Positions 1 through 10,706 of a DNA stretch of 64,000 nucleotides are shown here, piece by piece. The notes under the pieces were generated by a model, which did no database searches, was not told the origin of the DNA, and was given only the letters and a program-made list of their open reading frames with translations. Position 1 is the stretch's first letter. Every line of letters begins with the position of its first letter. Source of the stretch: Arthrobacter yangruifuii (lineage in GTDB: Bacteria; Actinomycetota; Actinomycetes; Actinomycetales; Micrococcaceae); the NCBI RefSeq assembly GCF_009192775.1, contig NZ_VTFX01000002.1, forward strand, positions 61,866 through 125,865. Reading direction: 5' to 3'. The position numbers were made by a program, and so were the translations under genes.

Positions 1-49
1 TAACCGCGTAGATTTAATGAATCAACCCCGGTAGGAGAGATTAACCCCC

Positions 50-3000
50 GTGCATCTGAAGACCCTGACCATGCGAGGATTCAAGTCCTTCGCATCGGCC
101 ACCACCTTTGAATTCGAGCCAGGTGTCACGGCGGTGGTGGGACCCAACGGGTCCGGAAAGTCCAACGTGGTGGATGCCCTGGCCTGGGTGATGGGCGAGC
201 AGGGCGCCAAGACCCTGCGCGGCGGCAAGATGGAAGACGTGATTTTCGCCGGCACGTCCGGCGCCTCGGGCCGGCAGGCGCTTGGTCGGGCGCAGGTATC
301 CCTGACCATCGACAACGCCGACGGCGCCCTGCCGATCGAATACTCCGAAGTCACCATCTCCCGCACGCTGTTCCGTGCCGGCGGGTCGGAGTACGCCATC
401 AACGGCAGCCCGTGCCGGTTGCTGGACATCCAGGAGCTCCTGTCGGATTCGGGGCTGGGCCGCGAGATGCATGTCATCGTCGGCCAGGGACAGCTGGACA
501 AGGTGCTGCACGCAACACCCGAGGAACGCCGCGGGTTTATCGAAGAGGCCGCCGGCATCCTCAAACACCGCCGGCGCAAGGAAAAAACCCTGCGCAAGCT
601 CGACGCCATGCAGGCCAACCTGGCGCGGGTGACTGATCTCACGGCAGAACTGCGCCGCCAGCTCGGACCGCTGGGCAAGCAGGCCGCCGTCGCCCGCCGG
701 GCCAAGACGGTGCAGCAGGACGCCCGGGACGCCCGGTCGCGCCTGCTCGCCGATGACCTGGCCACGCTGACCGCTGCCTGGCTGAAGGAAACCGCGGATG
801 AGGACGCCCTGAAGGTGCGCCGCGCCGAGGCGGAGGCCGCCGTCGCCGCGGGGCGGCAGCGCCAGGCGGCCCTGGAAACCCTGGCCGCGGACGCGGCACC
901 GCAGCTGAACGCCGCCCGGGACACCTGGTACGAACTGTCCTCGCTGCAGGAGAGATTCCGGTCCCTCGCCGCGCTCGCCGCCGAACGCGCCCGCCTGCTG
1001 GGCACGGCGGAACCCGCTGCGGGCAGCGGCCGGGATCCGGACCAGCTGCAGGCCTCCGCGGACCGGGTCCGGGCGGAAGCCGCAGCCCTGGAAGCCGATA
1101 TTGAGGGCCGGCGGGCACTGCTTCAGGACGCCGTGAAGACCCGCGAGGCTGCCGAAGCCGACGCCGCAGCCGAGGAGAAGCGGTATGCCTCCCTCCTGCG
1201 TGCCGCCGCGGACCGGCGTGAGGGCCTGGCGCGGCTGGCCGGTTCGGTGGAAGCAGCCCGCTCCCGGGTGGCCTCATCCCGGTCCGAAGCGGACAGGCTG
1301 CGCGCATCGATCAGCGCTGCCGAGGAACGCCGCATCCGGGCGCAGGAGGAGTTCGGGCAGCTGGAAGGCTCCGCTGCCGGTGCCGAAGCGGGCGAAGCGG
1401 ACCTGGACGCCGAGTACGAGGACGCGCAGGCAGCTGCGGAGGAAGCCGAAGAATCCCTGCGGCAGCTGCAGCAGGCGCGCCAAGACGCGGTCCGGGAAGC
1501 GGAGAACCTGGCCGCCCGCCGGGAGGCACTCGCCGTCGGGCTGGACCGGCGCGACGGCAGTGCCTTCCTGCGGGAAGCCGGGCTGCCCGGGGTGCTGGCG
1601 CCGCTGGCGGATCTGATCAGCATCAAGCCCGGCTATGAACGTACGGTGACGGCAGCCCTGGGAACGGCAGCCGATGCCCTGGCTGTCCGGGACCTCGACG
1701 CCGCCGCGCAGGCCCTGCAGCACCTCAAGGACACCGGAGAGGGGCAGGCCGCACTGCTGCTCGGCGGGACGACCGCTCCGGACCGGACTCTGCCGGCCGA
1801 TCTTCCGTCCGGCGCAGTCCCGGTGCTGTCCCTGGTGAGCGTGTCCCTGGTGAGCGCCGACGCCGGAGTGCAGGAGGCGCTGGACGCCCTGCTGGGCCAT
1901 GCCGTAGCGGTGGCGGACCTGGACGCGGCCGTGAGCGTGGTGTCGGCCGTCCCCGCAGCCACGGCCGTGACGGCGGACGGTGATGTCCTGACCGCCTACA
2001 GTGTCCGCGGCGGATCGGCCTCGGCCCCGGGACTGCTCGAAATCTCCGCAGCGGTGGAGGACACGGATGCCCGGCTGGCCGCGGCACGTGCCCGCGCGGA
2101 GGAAGCCGGCGCGGGAATCGAGGCTGCCGCCGCAACCGTCCGGGCGTGCCGGGTGCGTTCGGAGGCCGCCCTCGCCGCCCTGAACGAGTCCGATGCCCGG
2201 CTCGCCGCCGTCGCCGAACGGCTCGGATCCCTCGGCTCGGCCGTGCGTGCCGCCGCGGGGGAGGCCGAACGGCTCGCATCCCTGCTGGCCGCGGCCCAGG
2301 CCAACGTCGCGCAGGACGAAGCGGAGCTGGCTTCAGTGTCGGAGCGTCTTGCTGCCGCCGGCAAGGACCACCGCCCCGGCGAAGAACCCTCCGCGGACCG
2401 CCGGGACGCCCTGGCGCTCGCCGCCGCCTCCGCACGCCGGGCGGAAACGGACGCCCGGCTGGCCCTGCGCTCGGCCGAAGAACAGCTCAAGGGCGTGTCC
2501 GGCCGGGCCGAATCCCTCGAACGTGCCGCCGCTGCGGAACGCCGGACGCTTGCCGCTGCAGCGGAACGTGCCCGCCGCCGGGCCGGGGAACATGCCCGGG
2601 CGGTGGCCGTGGGCAAGGCGGCGGAAGCCGTGCTGGCCCACCTGCAGGTATCCCTGGAGCTGGCTGCGGGGGAGCGGACCCGGGCCGAGGAAGCCCGGAG
2701 CGCGGGGGAGGCCGAACTGGCCGCCGTCCGCAGCGCCGTCAATGACGCCGCGGCCGACCTGGCCCGGTTGACGGATTCGGTCCACCGCGACGAACTCGCC
2801 CGGGCCCGGCAGCGCCTGCGCATCGAGGCCCTGGAAGCGCGTGCCCTCGAGGAACTGGGCATGACCCCGGAGCACCTGGTGGCGAACTTCGGACCGGACC
2901 AGCCCGTCCCGGTGCCGGCCGAGCCGGTCAGCGGAGACAAGTGGGCGGCCCTGCGCGCACCGGTGGACGAGGACGGCAATCCGCTTATGGACGGCATTCC

Positions 3001-3694
3001 GTATGTGCGGGCCGAGCAGGAAAAACGGCTCAAACGTGCCCAACGGGACCTGGCCGCCCTGGGGAACGTCAACCCTCTGGCCCTGGAGGAATTCGCCGCC
3101 CTGGAGGAACGCCACCGTTTCCTGTCCACCCAGCTGGAAGATCTCAAGGCCACCCGCAGGGACCTGCTGGACATCATCGCCGACGTCGACCGCCGCGTGG
3201 AGGAAGTCTTCACCGCCGCCTACCGGGACACCGCGGAGCAGTTCACGCAGGTCTTCGGCCGGCTGTTCCCAGGCGGGGAAGGCCGCCTGGTCCTGACCGA
3301 TCCGGACAACATGCTCACCACGGGCATCGAGGTGCAGGCCCGGCCGGCGGGCAAGAAGATCAAACGCCTGTCGCTGCTCTCCGGGGGTGAGCGGTCACTG
3401 ACGGCCGTCGCCCTGCTGGTGGCCATCTTCAAGGCCCGGCCCTCGCCGTTCTATGTGATGGACGAGGTGGAGGCGGCCCTGGATGACACGAACCTGGGCC
3501 GGCTGATCAGCATCTTCGAAGAACTGCGCGAGTCCAGCCAGCTCATTGTCATCACCCACCAGAAGCGCACCATGGAAGTGGCTGACGCACTCTACGGCGT
3601 CACCATGCGCGGCGACGGCGTATCCACCGTCATCAGCCAGCGGATCCGGCGCGGCGGGCACCCCGGTCAGGAACCCGGCGCCCCGGAGGACTAG
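50..3694 (+). CDS. smc: Chromosome segregation ATPase SMC
   Basis: Structural maintenance of chromosomes protein, the ATPase of the condensin-like complex that organises and segregates the nucleoid. The 1214-residue length is normal. The N-terminal head has the Walker A loop GPNGSGKS at residues 31-38. Two long Ala/Glu/Arg-rich coiled coils flank a hinge at about residues 500-680. The C-terminal head has the LSGGER signature at 1110-1115 and Walker B ending in VMDE at 1136-1139. The GTG start at 50 has AGGAGA at 33-38. The stop overlaps the stop of the convergent amidotransferase gene within CTAG. ftsY follows on the same strand after the intervening minus-strand pair, as is common in actinobacteria. 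Confidence 0.97.
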   Translation: MHLKTLTMRGFKSFASATTFEFEPGVTAVVGPNGSGKSNVVDALAWVMGEQGAKTLRGGKMEDVIFAGTSGASGRQALGRAQVSLTIDNADGALPIEYSEVTISRTLFRAGGSEYAINGSPCRLLDIQELLSDSGLGREMHVIVGQGQLDKVLHATPEERRGFIEEAAGILKHRRRKEKTLRKLDAMQANLARVTDLTAELRRQLGPLGKQAAVARRAKTVQQDARDARSRLLADDLATLTAAWLKETADEDALKVRRAEAEAAVAAGRQRQAALETLAADAAPQLNAARDTWYELSSLQERFRSLAALAAERARLLGTAEPAAGSGRDPDQLQASADRVRAEAAALEADIEGRRALLQDAVKTREAAEADAAAEEKRYASLLRAAADRREGLARLAGSVEAARSRVASSRSEADRLRASISAAEERRIRAQEEFGQLEGSAAGAEAGEADLDAEYEDAQAAAEEAEESLRQLQQARQDAVREAENLAARREALAVGLDRRDGSAFLREAGLPGVLAPLADLISIKPGYERTVTAALGTAADALAVRDLDAAAQALQHLKDTGEGQAALLLGGTTAPDRTLPADLPSGAVPVLSLVSVSLVSADAGVQEALDALLGHAVAVADLDAAVSVVSAVPAATAVTADGDVLTAYSVRGGSASAPGLLEISAAVEDTDARLAAARARAEEAGAGIEAAAATVRACRVRSEAALAALNESDARLAAVAERLGSLGSAVRAAAGEAERLASLLAAAQANVAQDEAELASVSERLAAAGKDHRPGEEPSADRRDALALAAASARRAETDARLALRSAEEQLKGVSGRAESLERAAAAERRTLAAAAERARRRAGEHARAVAVGKAAEAVLAHLQVSLELAAGERTRAEEARSAGEAELAAVRSAVNDAAADLARLTDSVHRDELARARQRLRIEALEARALEELGMTPEHLVANFGPDQPVPVPAEPVSGDKWAALRAPVDEDGNPLMDGIPYVRAEQEKRLKRAQRDLAALGNVNPLALEEFAALEERHRFLSTQLEDLKATRRDLLDIIADVDRRVEEVFTAAYRDTAEQFTQVFGRLFPGGEGRLVLTDPDNMLTTGIEVQARPAGKKIKRLSLLSGGERSLTAVALLVAIFKARPSPFYVMDEVEAALDDTNLGRLISIFEELRESSQLIVITHQKRTMEVADALYGVTMRGDGVSTVISQRIRRGGHPGQEPGAPED

Positions 3695-4422
3695 GCGGCG
3701 TAGCGCTGCACGAAGTTGCGCAGCACCCGCGGCGGCACATGGACGGCGGATCCCCGGACGGCGTCCATCACGGTCTCCGCCTCCTCCGGCGCGAAGTAGC
3801 CGGCATGCCGGTACACGGAGATCCGCGTCAGCAGCCCGGCCACATCCAGCTCGGGATGGAACTGGGTGGCGTAGAGGTTGGACTGCACCCGGAACATCTG
3901 CACCGGGCAGGTGGCCGAACCCGCAAGGTTCACCGCGTGCGGCGGCAGCTTCGCCACGGCTTCCTTATGCCCCACGTAGGCGGCAAAGCTGTCCGGGACG
4001 CCGGCCAGGAGCGGATCCCGGCGGCCGGCGTCCGTCAGCCGGACCTCAACCGGGCCCACCGGCTCGCCGTACTGCCGGTCTACCGTGGCTCCCTGGTGCC
4101 GGCCCAGCGTGCCGACCCCGTAGCAGGCGCCGAAGAAGGGGAAGTCGCGGGCCACGACGTCGTCAAGCAGCGCGGCCATCTCCGCTTCCACCCGCACCTG
4201 GACCGGGGACTTGGTCTCCTCCGGGTCGCTGGAGTTGAACGGGCCGCCGCCCACAATCACGCCGCTGTAGGCATCCAGGTCCACCGGCGGCAGCGGGCCG
4301 GCTTCAAGCCGCACCCGGTGCAGCTGCTCCTCGGCGAGCCCGCCGAAACGCAGGAAGGACGCGTATTCCTCGTCGGCGGCATCATCTTCGGCCCGGGTGG
4401 CCAGGAGCAGGAAAGGCTTCAT
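3691..4422 (-). CDS. Class I glutamine amidotransferase-like protein
   Basis: A 243-residue class I glutamine amidotransferase domain protein of the kind often labelled GMP synthase-like. The fold normally hydrolyses glutamine to give ammonia, or acts as a gamma-glutamyl hydrolase. The nucleophile elbow is at Cys100 (FFGACYGVG) and the His/Glu pair at His189 and Glu191 (QFHPELD), so the triad is complete. No synthetase partner domain is present, so the acceptor is unknown. The ATG start at 4422 overlaps the stop of the upstream MFS gene as ATGA, which indicates coupling. An open frame continues upstream to 4536, but that part lies inside the transporter and is not protein-like. Confidence 0.85.
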   Translation of the reverse strand: MKPFLLLATRAEDDAADEEYASFLRFGGLAEEQLHRVRLEAGPLPPVDLDAYSGVIVGGGPFNSSDPEETKSPVQVRVEAEMAALLDDVVARDFPFFGACYGVGTLGRHQGATVDRQYGEPVGPVEVRLTDAGRRDPLLAGVPDSFAAYVGHKEAVAKLPPHAVNLAGSATCPVQMFRVQSNLYATQFHPELDVAGLLTRISVYRHAGYFAPEEAETVMDAVRGSAVHVPPRVLRNFVQRYAA

Positions 4423-5648
4423 TCCTCGATGGTAGTGGGGGCAGGGGCCGGTTTCGGGGCAGGAAGGGTTTCGCGCGCCGCCAGCCAGGCGAGGAAGCCC
4501 AGTGCGGCAATGGCGCCCGTGACGCCGAACGCCCACGAGTACCCCAGCGAATCCGCGAGCATGCCGGCGAGGATGGGGCCGGCGATCGCCCCGGTGTCAC
4601 TGGCCATCTGGAACGTGGCCAGGACCTTGCCGCCGCTGCGTCCGTTGCCGATGATGTCACCGACCGCCGCCTGCTGGGCGGGATTGAGCAGCCCGGTGCC
4701 CATCCCGGCGATCACGGAAATGATCAGGAACTCGGGCACGCTGGAGCTGAAGCCCATCAGCCCGGTGGCCACGGCGTTCACCGCCAGGCCGATCAGGACC
4801 ATGGGTTTGCGGCCCCAGCTGTCCGCGAGCCGGCCGGAGAAGGTCAGGACGACGGCGGTTCCGGCGGCGAACGCGGTCAGGGAAATGCCCGCCACTTCCG
4901 GTCCCGCGGACAGCGCCGCGGCTGCGAACAGCGGGACCAGGGCATTGCGCACGCCGAAGGAGGACCAGCCGTTGGCGAAGGAGGACGCCAGCGCTGCCCG
5001 GTAGGACGAATCCCGCAGGGCCTCCCGGACGGTCAGCACCGGCTTCACGGCAGCCGGCGCGTCATCGGCGCCGGCAACGGGACGGGTGTCCTTGAGCCGC
5101 AGGAAGACGACGCCGGCGGCCAGCACCAGGGCGGCGGCGTAGACCAGGAACGGCACGCGCAGTCCCAGGCCCGCGAGCAGGCCGCCGAGCAATGGTCCGC
5201 CGATATTGCCCAGCAGGAAGGAGGAGGCATAGGCGCTGGAAACCCGGCCGCGGACCTCCGGAGGTGCCAGCCGGATGATCAGTGCCATGGCCGAGATGGT
5301 GAACATGGTGGAGCCGATGCCGCCCAGGCCCCGGAAGACCAGCAGCTGCCAGTAACTCTGCGCAAAGGCACACGCGGCCGTGGACAGGGCCACAATCAGC
5401 AGCCCGGCAATGTAGACGGGGCGCTCGCCGAGTTTTTCCAGCAGAACCCCGCCGGCCGGAGCGAACACCAGCCGGGTGAACGCAAACGCACTGACAATCA
5501 CCGAGGACGCCGTGACGCCGACGTCGAAACTCTGTGCAAACTGCGGCAGTACCGGTGCCACCAGGCCAAAGCCAAGGGCTATGACGAAGGCGGCCGCGAT
5601 AAGGACCTGGATTTCCTGCGGGATTCGGATTTTAGGGGAGCGCACCAT
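4419..5648 (-). CDS. Major facilitator superfamily transporter
   Basis: A 409-residue MFS permease with about 12 predicted hydrophobic segments. The first runs from about residue 14 (LIAAAFVIALGFGLVAPVLP), and a loop with the LGERPVYIAG pattern follows the second segment, as in drug:H+ antiporter-like exporters. The substrate cannot be read from sequence. A hydrophilic linker near residues 195-210 separates the two six-helix halves. It is the first gene of a two-gene minus-strand operon with the amidotransferase and diverges from ftsY, whose GTG lies 62 bp away. No strong Shine-Dalgarno is visible before the ATG at 5648. Confidence 0.88.
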   Translation of the reverse strand: MVRSPKIRIPQEIQVLIAAAFVIALGFGLVAPVLPQFAQSFDVGVTASSVIVSAFAFTRLVFAPAGGVLLEKLGERPVYIAGLLIVALSTAACAFAQSYWQLLVFRGLGGIGSTMFTISAMALIIRLAPPEVRGRVSSAYASSFLLGNIGGPLLGGLLAGLGLRVPFLVYAAALVLAAGVVFLRLKDTRPVAGADDAPAAVKPVLTVREALRDSSYRAALASSFANGWSSFGVRNALVPLFAAAALSAGPEVAGISLTAFAAGTAVVLTFSGRLADSWGRKPMVLIGLAVNAVATGLMGFSSSVPEFLIISVIAGMGTGLLNPAQQAAVGDIIGNGRSGGKVLATFQMASDTGAIAGPILAGMLADSLGYSWAFGVTGAIAALGFLAWLAARETLPAPKPAPAPTTIEE

Positions 5649-5710
5649 GATAAGGCGATTGTCTCAGATTCCCCGGGAGTCGAGGATCATCGTGTGAGAA
5701 GCTTGGGAGC

Positions 5711-6898
5711 GTGAATGAGACCCTTTCGATAGTGATCTATGTCCTTGTTGCGATCGCCGTTGTCGGCTTCTCCGCGACACTGCTGGTACGGACCCGGCGT
5801 ACACCCAAGAGCATGTACCCCACCCGCCGGGACGCCAACGATCCGGTGACCGGAACCGGGGGCGGCACCGACACCCTGGAGGCACCGCCGGCGGAGACCG
5901 ACGTCGTTGTCCCGGATGACCTGCGCGGCCTGGAGGAAACCCCCGCCCCGCCGGCGCCGTCCATCGAGACGCCCGAACCGGTGCAGGGCCGCCTGGCCCG
6001 GCTGCGCGCCCGGCTGGCCAAATCCAACAACGCGCTGGGCAAGGCGCTGCTGGCGCTGCTCTCCCGCGACACCATCGATGAAGACGTGTGGGACGAGATT
6101 GAGGAAACCCTCCTCCTCGCCGATCTGGGCACCGAACCCACCATGGAACTCGTGGACGCGCTGCGTCAGCGGGTCAAGGTGTCCGGCAGCCAGGACCCGC
6201 AGGAAGTCCACGCGATGCTGCGCGAGGAACTGATCAAGCTGGTGGACCCCACCATGGACCGTTCCCTCGCCGTGACCCGCCACGCCGAGACCCCGGCCAT
6301 CGTGATGGTGGTGGGCGTCAACGGCGTCGGCAAGACCACCACGGTGGGCAAGCTGGCCCGCGTCCTCGTAGCCGAGGACAAGGATGTGCTGCTGGGCGCC
6401 GCGGACACCTTCCGTGCCGCCGCCGCCGAGCAGCTGGCCACCTGGGGACAGCGTGTGGGAGTGCCCACCGTCCGCTCCGAGATTGACGGCGCAGACCCGG
6501 CCTCCGTGGCCTTCGAAGCGGTCAAGGCCGGCATCGAGGGCGAGGTGGACGTGGTCCTGATCGACACCGCCGGACGCCTGCAGAACAAGGTGGGCCTGAT
6601 GGACGAGCTCGGCAAGGTCAAGCGCGTCATCGAGAAGCAGGCCGCCGTGGACGAGGTCCTGCTGGTCCTGGACGCCACCACCGGCCAGAACGGCCTGACC
6701 CAGGCAAAGGTCTTTGCCGAGGTGGTCAACATCTCCGGCATTGTCCTGACCAAGCTGGACGGCACCGCCAAGGGCGGTATTGTCGTCGCCATCCAGCGCA
6801 CCCTGGGTGTGCCGGTGAAGCTGGTGGGGCTGGGCGAAGGCGCCGATGACCTGGCGCCGTTCGAAGCCGAGAGCTTCGTGGACGCACTGCTGAGCTAG
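5711..6898 (+). CDS. ftsY: Signal recognition particle receptor FtsY
   Basis: SRP receptor GTPase that docks ribosome-SRP complexes at the membrane. The 395-residue protein opens with a hydrophobic segment at residues 5-25, so it is anchored by a true N-terminal helix. A proline- and acid-rich linker follows, then the NG domain. The P-loop GVNGVGKTT is at about 202-210, followed by DTFRAAAAEQL, the DTAGR G3 motif and TKLDGTAKGG. The only reasonable start in frame is the GTG at 5711, which has a weak ribosome site. The partner ffh is 3.8 kb downstream, separated by the amt-glnK module, an order also known from corynebacteria. Transcription ends at a strong hairpin at 6926-6960. Confidence 0.96.
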   Translation: MNETLSIVIYVLVAIAVVGFSATLLVRTRRTPKSMYPTRRDANDPVTGTGGGTDTLEAPPAETDVVVPDDLRGLEETPAPPAPSIETPEPVQGRLARLRARLAKSNNALGKALLALLSRDTIDEDVWDEIEETLLLADLGTEPTMELVDALRQRVKVSGSQDPQEVHAMLREELIKLVDPTMDRSLAVTRHAETPAIVMVVGVNGVGKTTTVGKLARVLVAEDKDVLLGAADTFRAAAAEQLATWGQRVGVPTVRSEIDGADPASVAFEAVKAGIEGEVDVVLIDTAGRLQNKVGLMDELGKVKRVIEKQAAVDEVLLVLDATTGQNGLTQAKVFAEVVNISGIVLTKLDGTAKGGIVVAIQRTLGVPVKLVGLGEGADDLAPFEAESFVDALLS

Positions 6899-6925
6899 CC
6901 GCCCGCAGCACCACCCCGCAGCAGA

Positions 6926-6960
6926 AAGGGCCCCGTACTCGCTAGGAGTACGGGGCCCTT
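6926..6960. terminator. Bidirectional terminator between ftsY and glycosidase
   Basis: A 15-bp perfect stem (6926-6940 with 6946-6960) and 5-nt loop GCTAG, starting AAGGG and ending CCCTT with a T-rich flank (CCCTTTG). It lies between two convergent genes, ftsY and the glycoside hydrolase gene, and probably serves both. Confidence 0.85.
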
Positions 6961-7007
6961 CCCTTTGTGCCGGAGTGACGGAGGCAGCCGGGATCAGTTC
7001 ACCGGAA

Positions 7008-8678
7008 TCAGAACGTGAAGTTCAGGATCGTCACGGTACCGGCGGTCAGCGGGAACGTCTGGGTGGCGGAACCGTACTCAAACCCCGGGACGGTCAGCCG
7101 TTCGGCGGCCGGCACGCCCTCTGCGGCGCGGCCGTCAATCAGGGTGCTGTCCTGGGAGGAGTAGGAGGCGCCGGTCATCTGCGTCATGGTGCCGGTGAGG
7201 GCCTTGCCCGGCAGCTGCAGGCTGACCTCGGTCTGGGCATCGGTTTCCGGGTTGTTGTTGTTCACTACGGCCACGCTCACGCTTCCGTCTGCGTGCCGCA
7301 CCGCGTACGGGTAGGAAAGGCCGCCGCCCGCGGTATCGAGCTTCAGGAAGTCGCCCGGCTCCATCTCCGCGACCATCGACATCCCGTAGTAGTTGGACCG
7401 CTCGTCGACCTGGCCGTTGGGCTGCAGGTAGGCCCCGCCCACACAGATGGCGGACATGGGCGGACCGCCGGTGCAGGTGATCAGGGAGCTGTGGAAGCTG
7501 ACCCTGGAGATGCCCATCTGTGCTGCGCTCAGGGCATAGTCCGCGCTCCACACCGCCGAGGCGTGCGTTTTGGTGGTTTCGTTGCTGCCCGGGCAGGCGG
7601 AGACGCCGGTCTCCGGGATCCACGCCTGAAGCCCGGCCTCCTGGGCAGGCTTCAGGCCCACCGCGCGGAAGTCGTTGGCGTGGTCATGGATGTACCTGCC
7701 CGTCAGGTTCGCCATGGTCGGTTTGCCCAGGGGATCCGAGCCCTCGCAGGAGGAGAGCGGGTAGTGATGGTAGGAAAGGATCCGCTCCTGGGGCAGCTCG
7801 GTTTTGGCGAACGCCGCCCACCAGGAGGACTCGTAGGTGCCCGGGCCGACAATGGGCACCTGCGGCGCCACAGCGTGCATGGCCTCGGCATAGGCCTTCA
7901 GCTCCACCAGATAGGCATCGATGCCGTAATCGGATCCGCGCAGGCCGGTCTTGGCGAACCCGTTGGGCTCGTTGCCCACCGTGACGCCGACGAGGCGCTC
8001 GCCGAAGGCGGCAGCGGCAGCCCTGGTCATGTCCGCGGCGCGTGCCGGATCGTAATGCCCCAGGTCCACCGTGAGGGAAATCTGCCCGTCCACGGCCTCC
8101 AGGAGCGTATTCACGCGCTCCAGATCGGCCGGGGTGACCGCCCGGACCGGATGGGCCTCGTCGCCGCTGAGGTTTCCGGGGATGGCTTCCCCCGTGGAGG
8201 TCCAGAAGAAACGCCGGTCCACGGCGTTGCCGCCGAAGCGCAGCAGCGGGCGGCCCAGCCCGGTCAGCGACTGCACCATCTCGGGGTTGTCTCCGGACAG
8301 CGACGGATCGGCGAGATCGGTGGCCTCCAGGGAAAGCCCGATCAGGCCGTCGGACAGCGACGTGCCGAGGGTTTCCGCCGCCACGTCGATGCTGAGCGGC
8401 TCTACCGGATTCAGCGGGGATCCGGCCGGCGGGCCGGCCTGTTCGTAGAACGTGAACTCCGGAGCGGGCGGCAGGGTCGGCTTCGCCGCAAGGGTGAAGG
8501 GTGTGCCGCTGGGTGCCGACGCGGCACCGGCGGTGTCCGGGTCCTCCTGGAGCAGGGGAACCGCCACGGCGGCGGCGGCGACAACTGCGACGCCGGCTAC
8601 GGCGGCGAGTACCTTGGTGCGGCGTCGTACGGGCTTTTTCGGGTCCGGAGTGTTTTGGTCTGGGCTCGCGTGTGGCAC
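7008..8678 (-). CDS. Membrane-anchored glycoside hydrolase, GH79-like
   Basis: A 556-residue secreted or membrane-anchored glycosidase of the clan A TIM-barrel type, most like family GH79 (heparanase/beta-glucuronidase). A basic N-terminus and hydrophobic segment at residues 23-43 form a signal anchor, followed by a Pro/Ala linker. The barrel has RFGGN at 147-151, the acid/base candidate Glu237 in GNEPNG and the nucleophile candidate Glu356 in IPETGVSA. A C-terminal beta-sandwich-like part has the NNNNPE stretch. The GTG start at 8678 has AAGGA nine bases upstream; an ATG at 8685 is in another frame. Family assignment rests on motif pattern only, and GH30 or GH39 relatives are possible. Confidence 0.8.
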   Translation of the reverse strand: MPHASPDQNTPDPKKPVRRRTKVLAAVAGVAVVAAAAVAVPLLQEDPDTAGAASAPSGTPFTLAAKPTLPPAPEFTFYEQAGPPAGSPLNPVEPLSIDVAAETLGTSLSDGLIGLSLEATDLADPSLSGDNPEMVQSLTGLGRPLLRFGGNAVDRRFFWTSTGEAIPGNLSGDEAHPVRAVTPADLERVNTLLEAVDGQISLTVDLGHYDPARAADMTRAAAAAFGERLVGVTVGNEPNGFAKTGLRGSDYGIDAYLVELKAYAEAMHAVAPQVPIVGPGTYESSWWAAFAKTELPQERILSYHHYPLSSCEGSDPLGKPTMANLTGRYIHDHANDFRAVGLKPAQEAGLQAWIPETGVSACPGSNETTKTHASAVWSADYALSAAQMGISRVSFHSSLITCTGGPPMSAICVGGAYLQPNGQVDERSNYYGMSMVAEMEPGDFLKLDTAGGGLSYPYAVRHADGSVSVAVVNNNNPETDAQTEVSLQLPGKALTGTMTQMTGASYSSQDSTLIDGRAAEGVPAAERLTVPGFEYGSATQTFPLTAGTVTILNFTF

Positions 8679-8761
8679 GGGGCATGGTCCTTAGGGGTTT
8701 GAGACAGTGCCCTCATCCTAGCGACCCGGCTGGCCGGTTCCCCGCGTCCGCCGCGGACGGG

Positions 8762-8777
8762 GAAACCTCACGGAAAC
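8762..8777 (+). promoter_or_regulatory. GlnR-like box 1 upstream of amt
   Basis: GAAAC-N6-GAAAC, matching the spacing and half-sites of the actinobacterial GlnR consensus (gTnAC-N6-GaAAC). It lies 137-152 bp before the amt start and is 13/16 identical to the box at 8815. Binding is inferred. Confidence 0.45.
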
Positions 8778-8814
8778 GTGCCCGACACGATCCTTTTACC
8801 GGGAGCAGTGGTCT

Positions 8815-8830
8815 GTAACCTCCCGGCAAC
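8815..8830 (+). promoter_or_regulatory. GlnR-like box 2 upstream of amt
   Basis: GTAAC-N6-GCAAC, 84-99 bp before the amt start. It repeats box 1 at a start-to-start distance of 53 bp, about five helical turns, so both boxes would face the same side of the DNA. GlnR control of amt operons is established in Streptomyces and Mycobacterium; here it is inferred. Confidence 0.5.
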
Positions 8831-8913
8831 ACCACCAGCCCCACCCGGAAATCTGGCCCCGGCAGAGTGGTTTCCAGGTGGGAGAGGCCCGCCAAACGTG
8901 AAGGGACGTGAAG

Positions 8914-10547
<1,634 letters not shown>

Positions 10548-10570
10548 CGGCAGAAAACCGCAGGAGGAAC

Positions 10571-10598
10571 CCGCCCGGCTGGAGCTCCAGCCGGGCGG
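10571..10598 (+). terminator. Palindrome after glnK, candidate terminator
   Basis: A 28-bp perfect palindrome (14-bp arms, centre GAGCTC) 24 bp after the glnK stop. It lacks a clear T tract, so termination strength is uncertain. It sits where transcription of the nitrogen operon should end before ffh. Confidence 0.55.
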
Positions 10599-10706
10599 CT
10601 CCGTGTGCGGGGAAGGGCAGAGGGGCAAATAGCCGGACCGGCTTGGTACCCTTAACAGCTGGGCCTGCCAACATGGCGAAGAACTGACGAAAGAAGTGCG
10701 CGGCGC

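Noticed and set aside
6975..8702. A 575-codon plus-strand frame opposite the glycoside hydrolase
   Set aside because: The minus strand has a signal anchor and catalytic motifs; the plus-strand frame is Gly/Arg/His-rich shadow.
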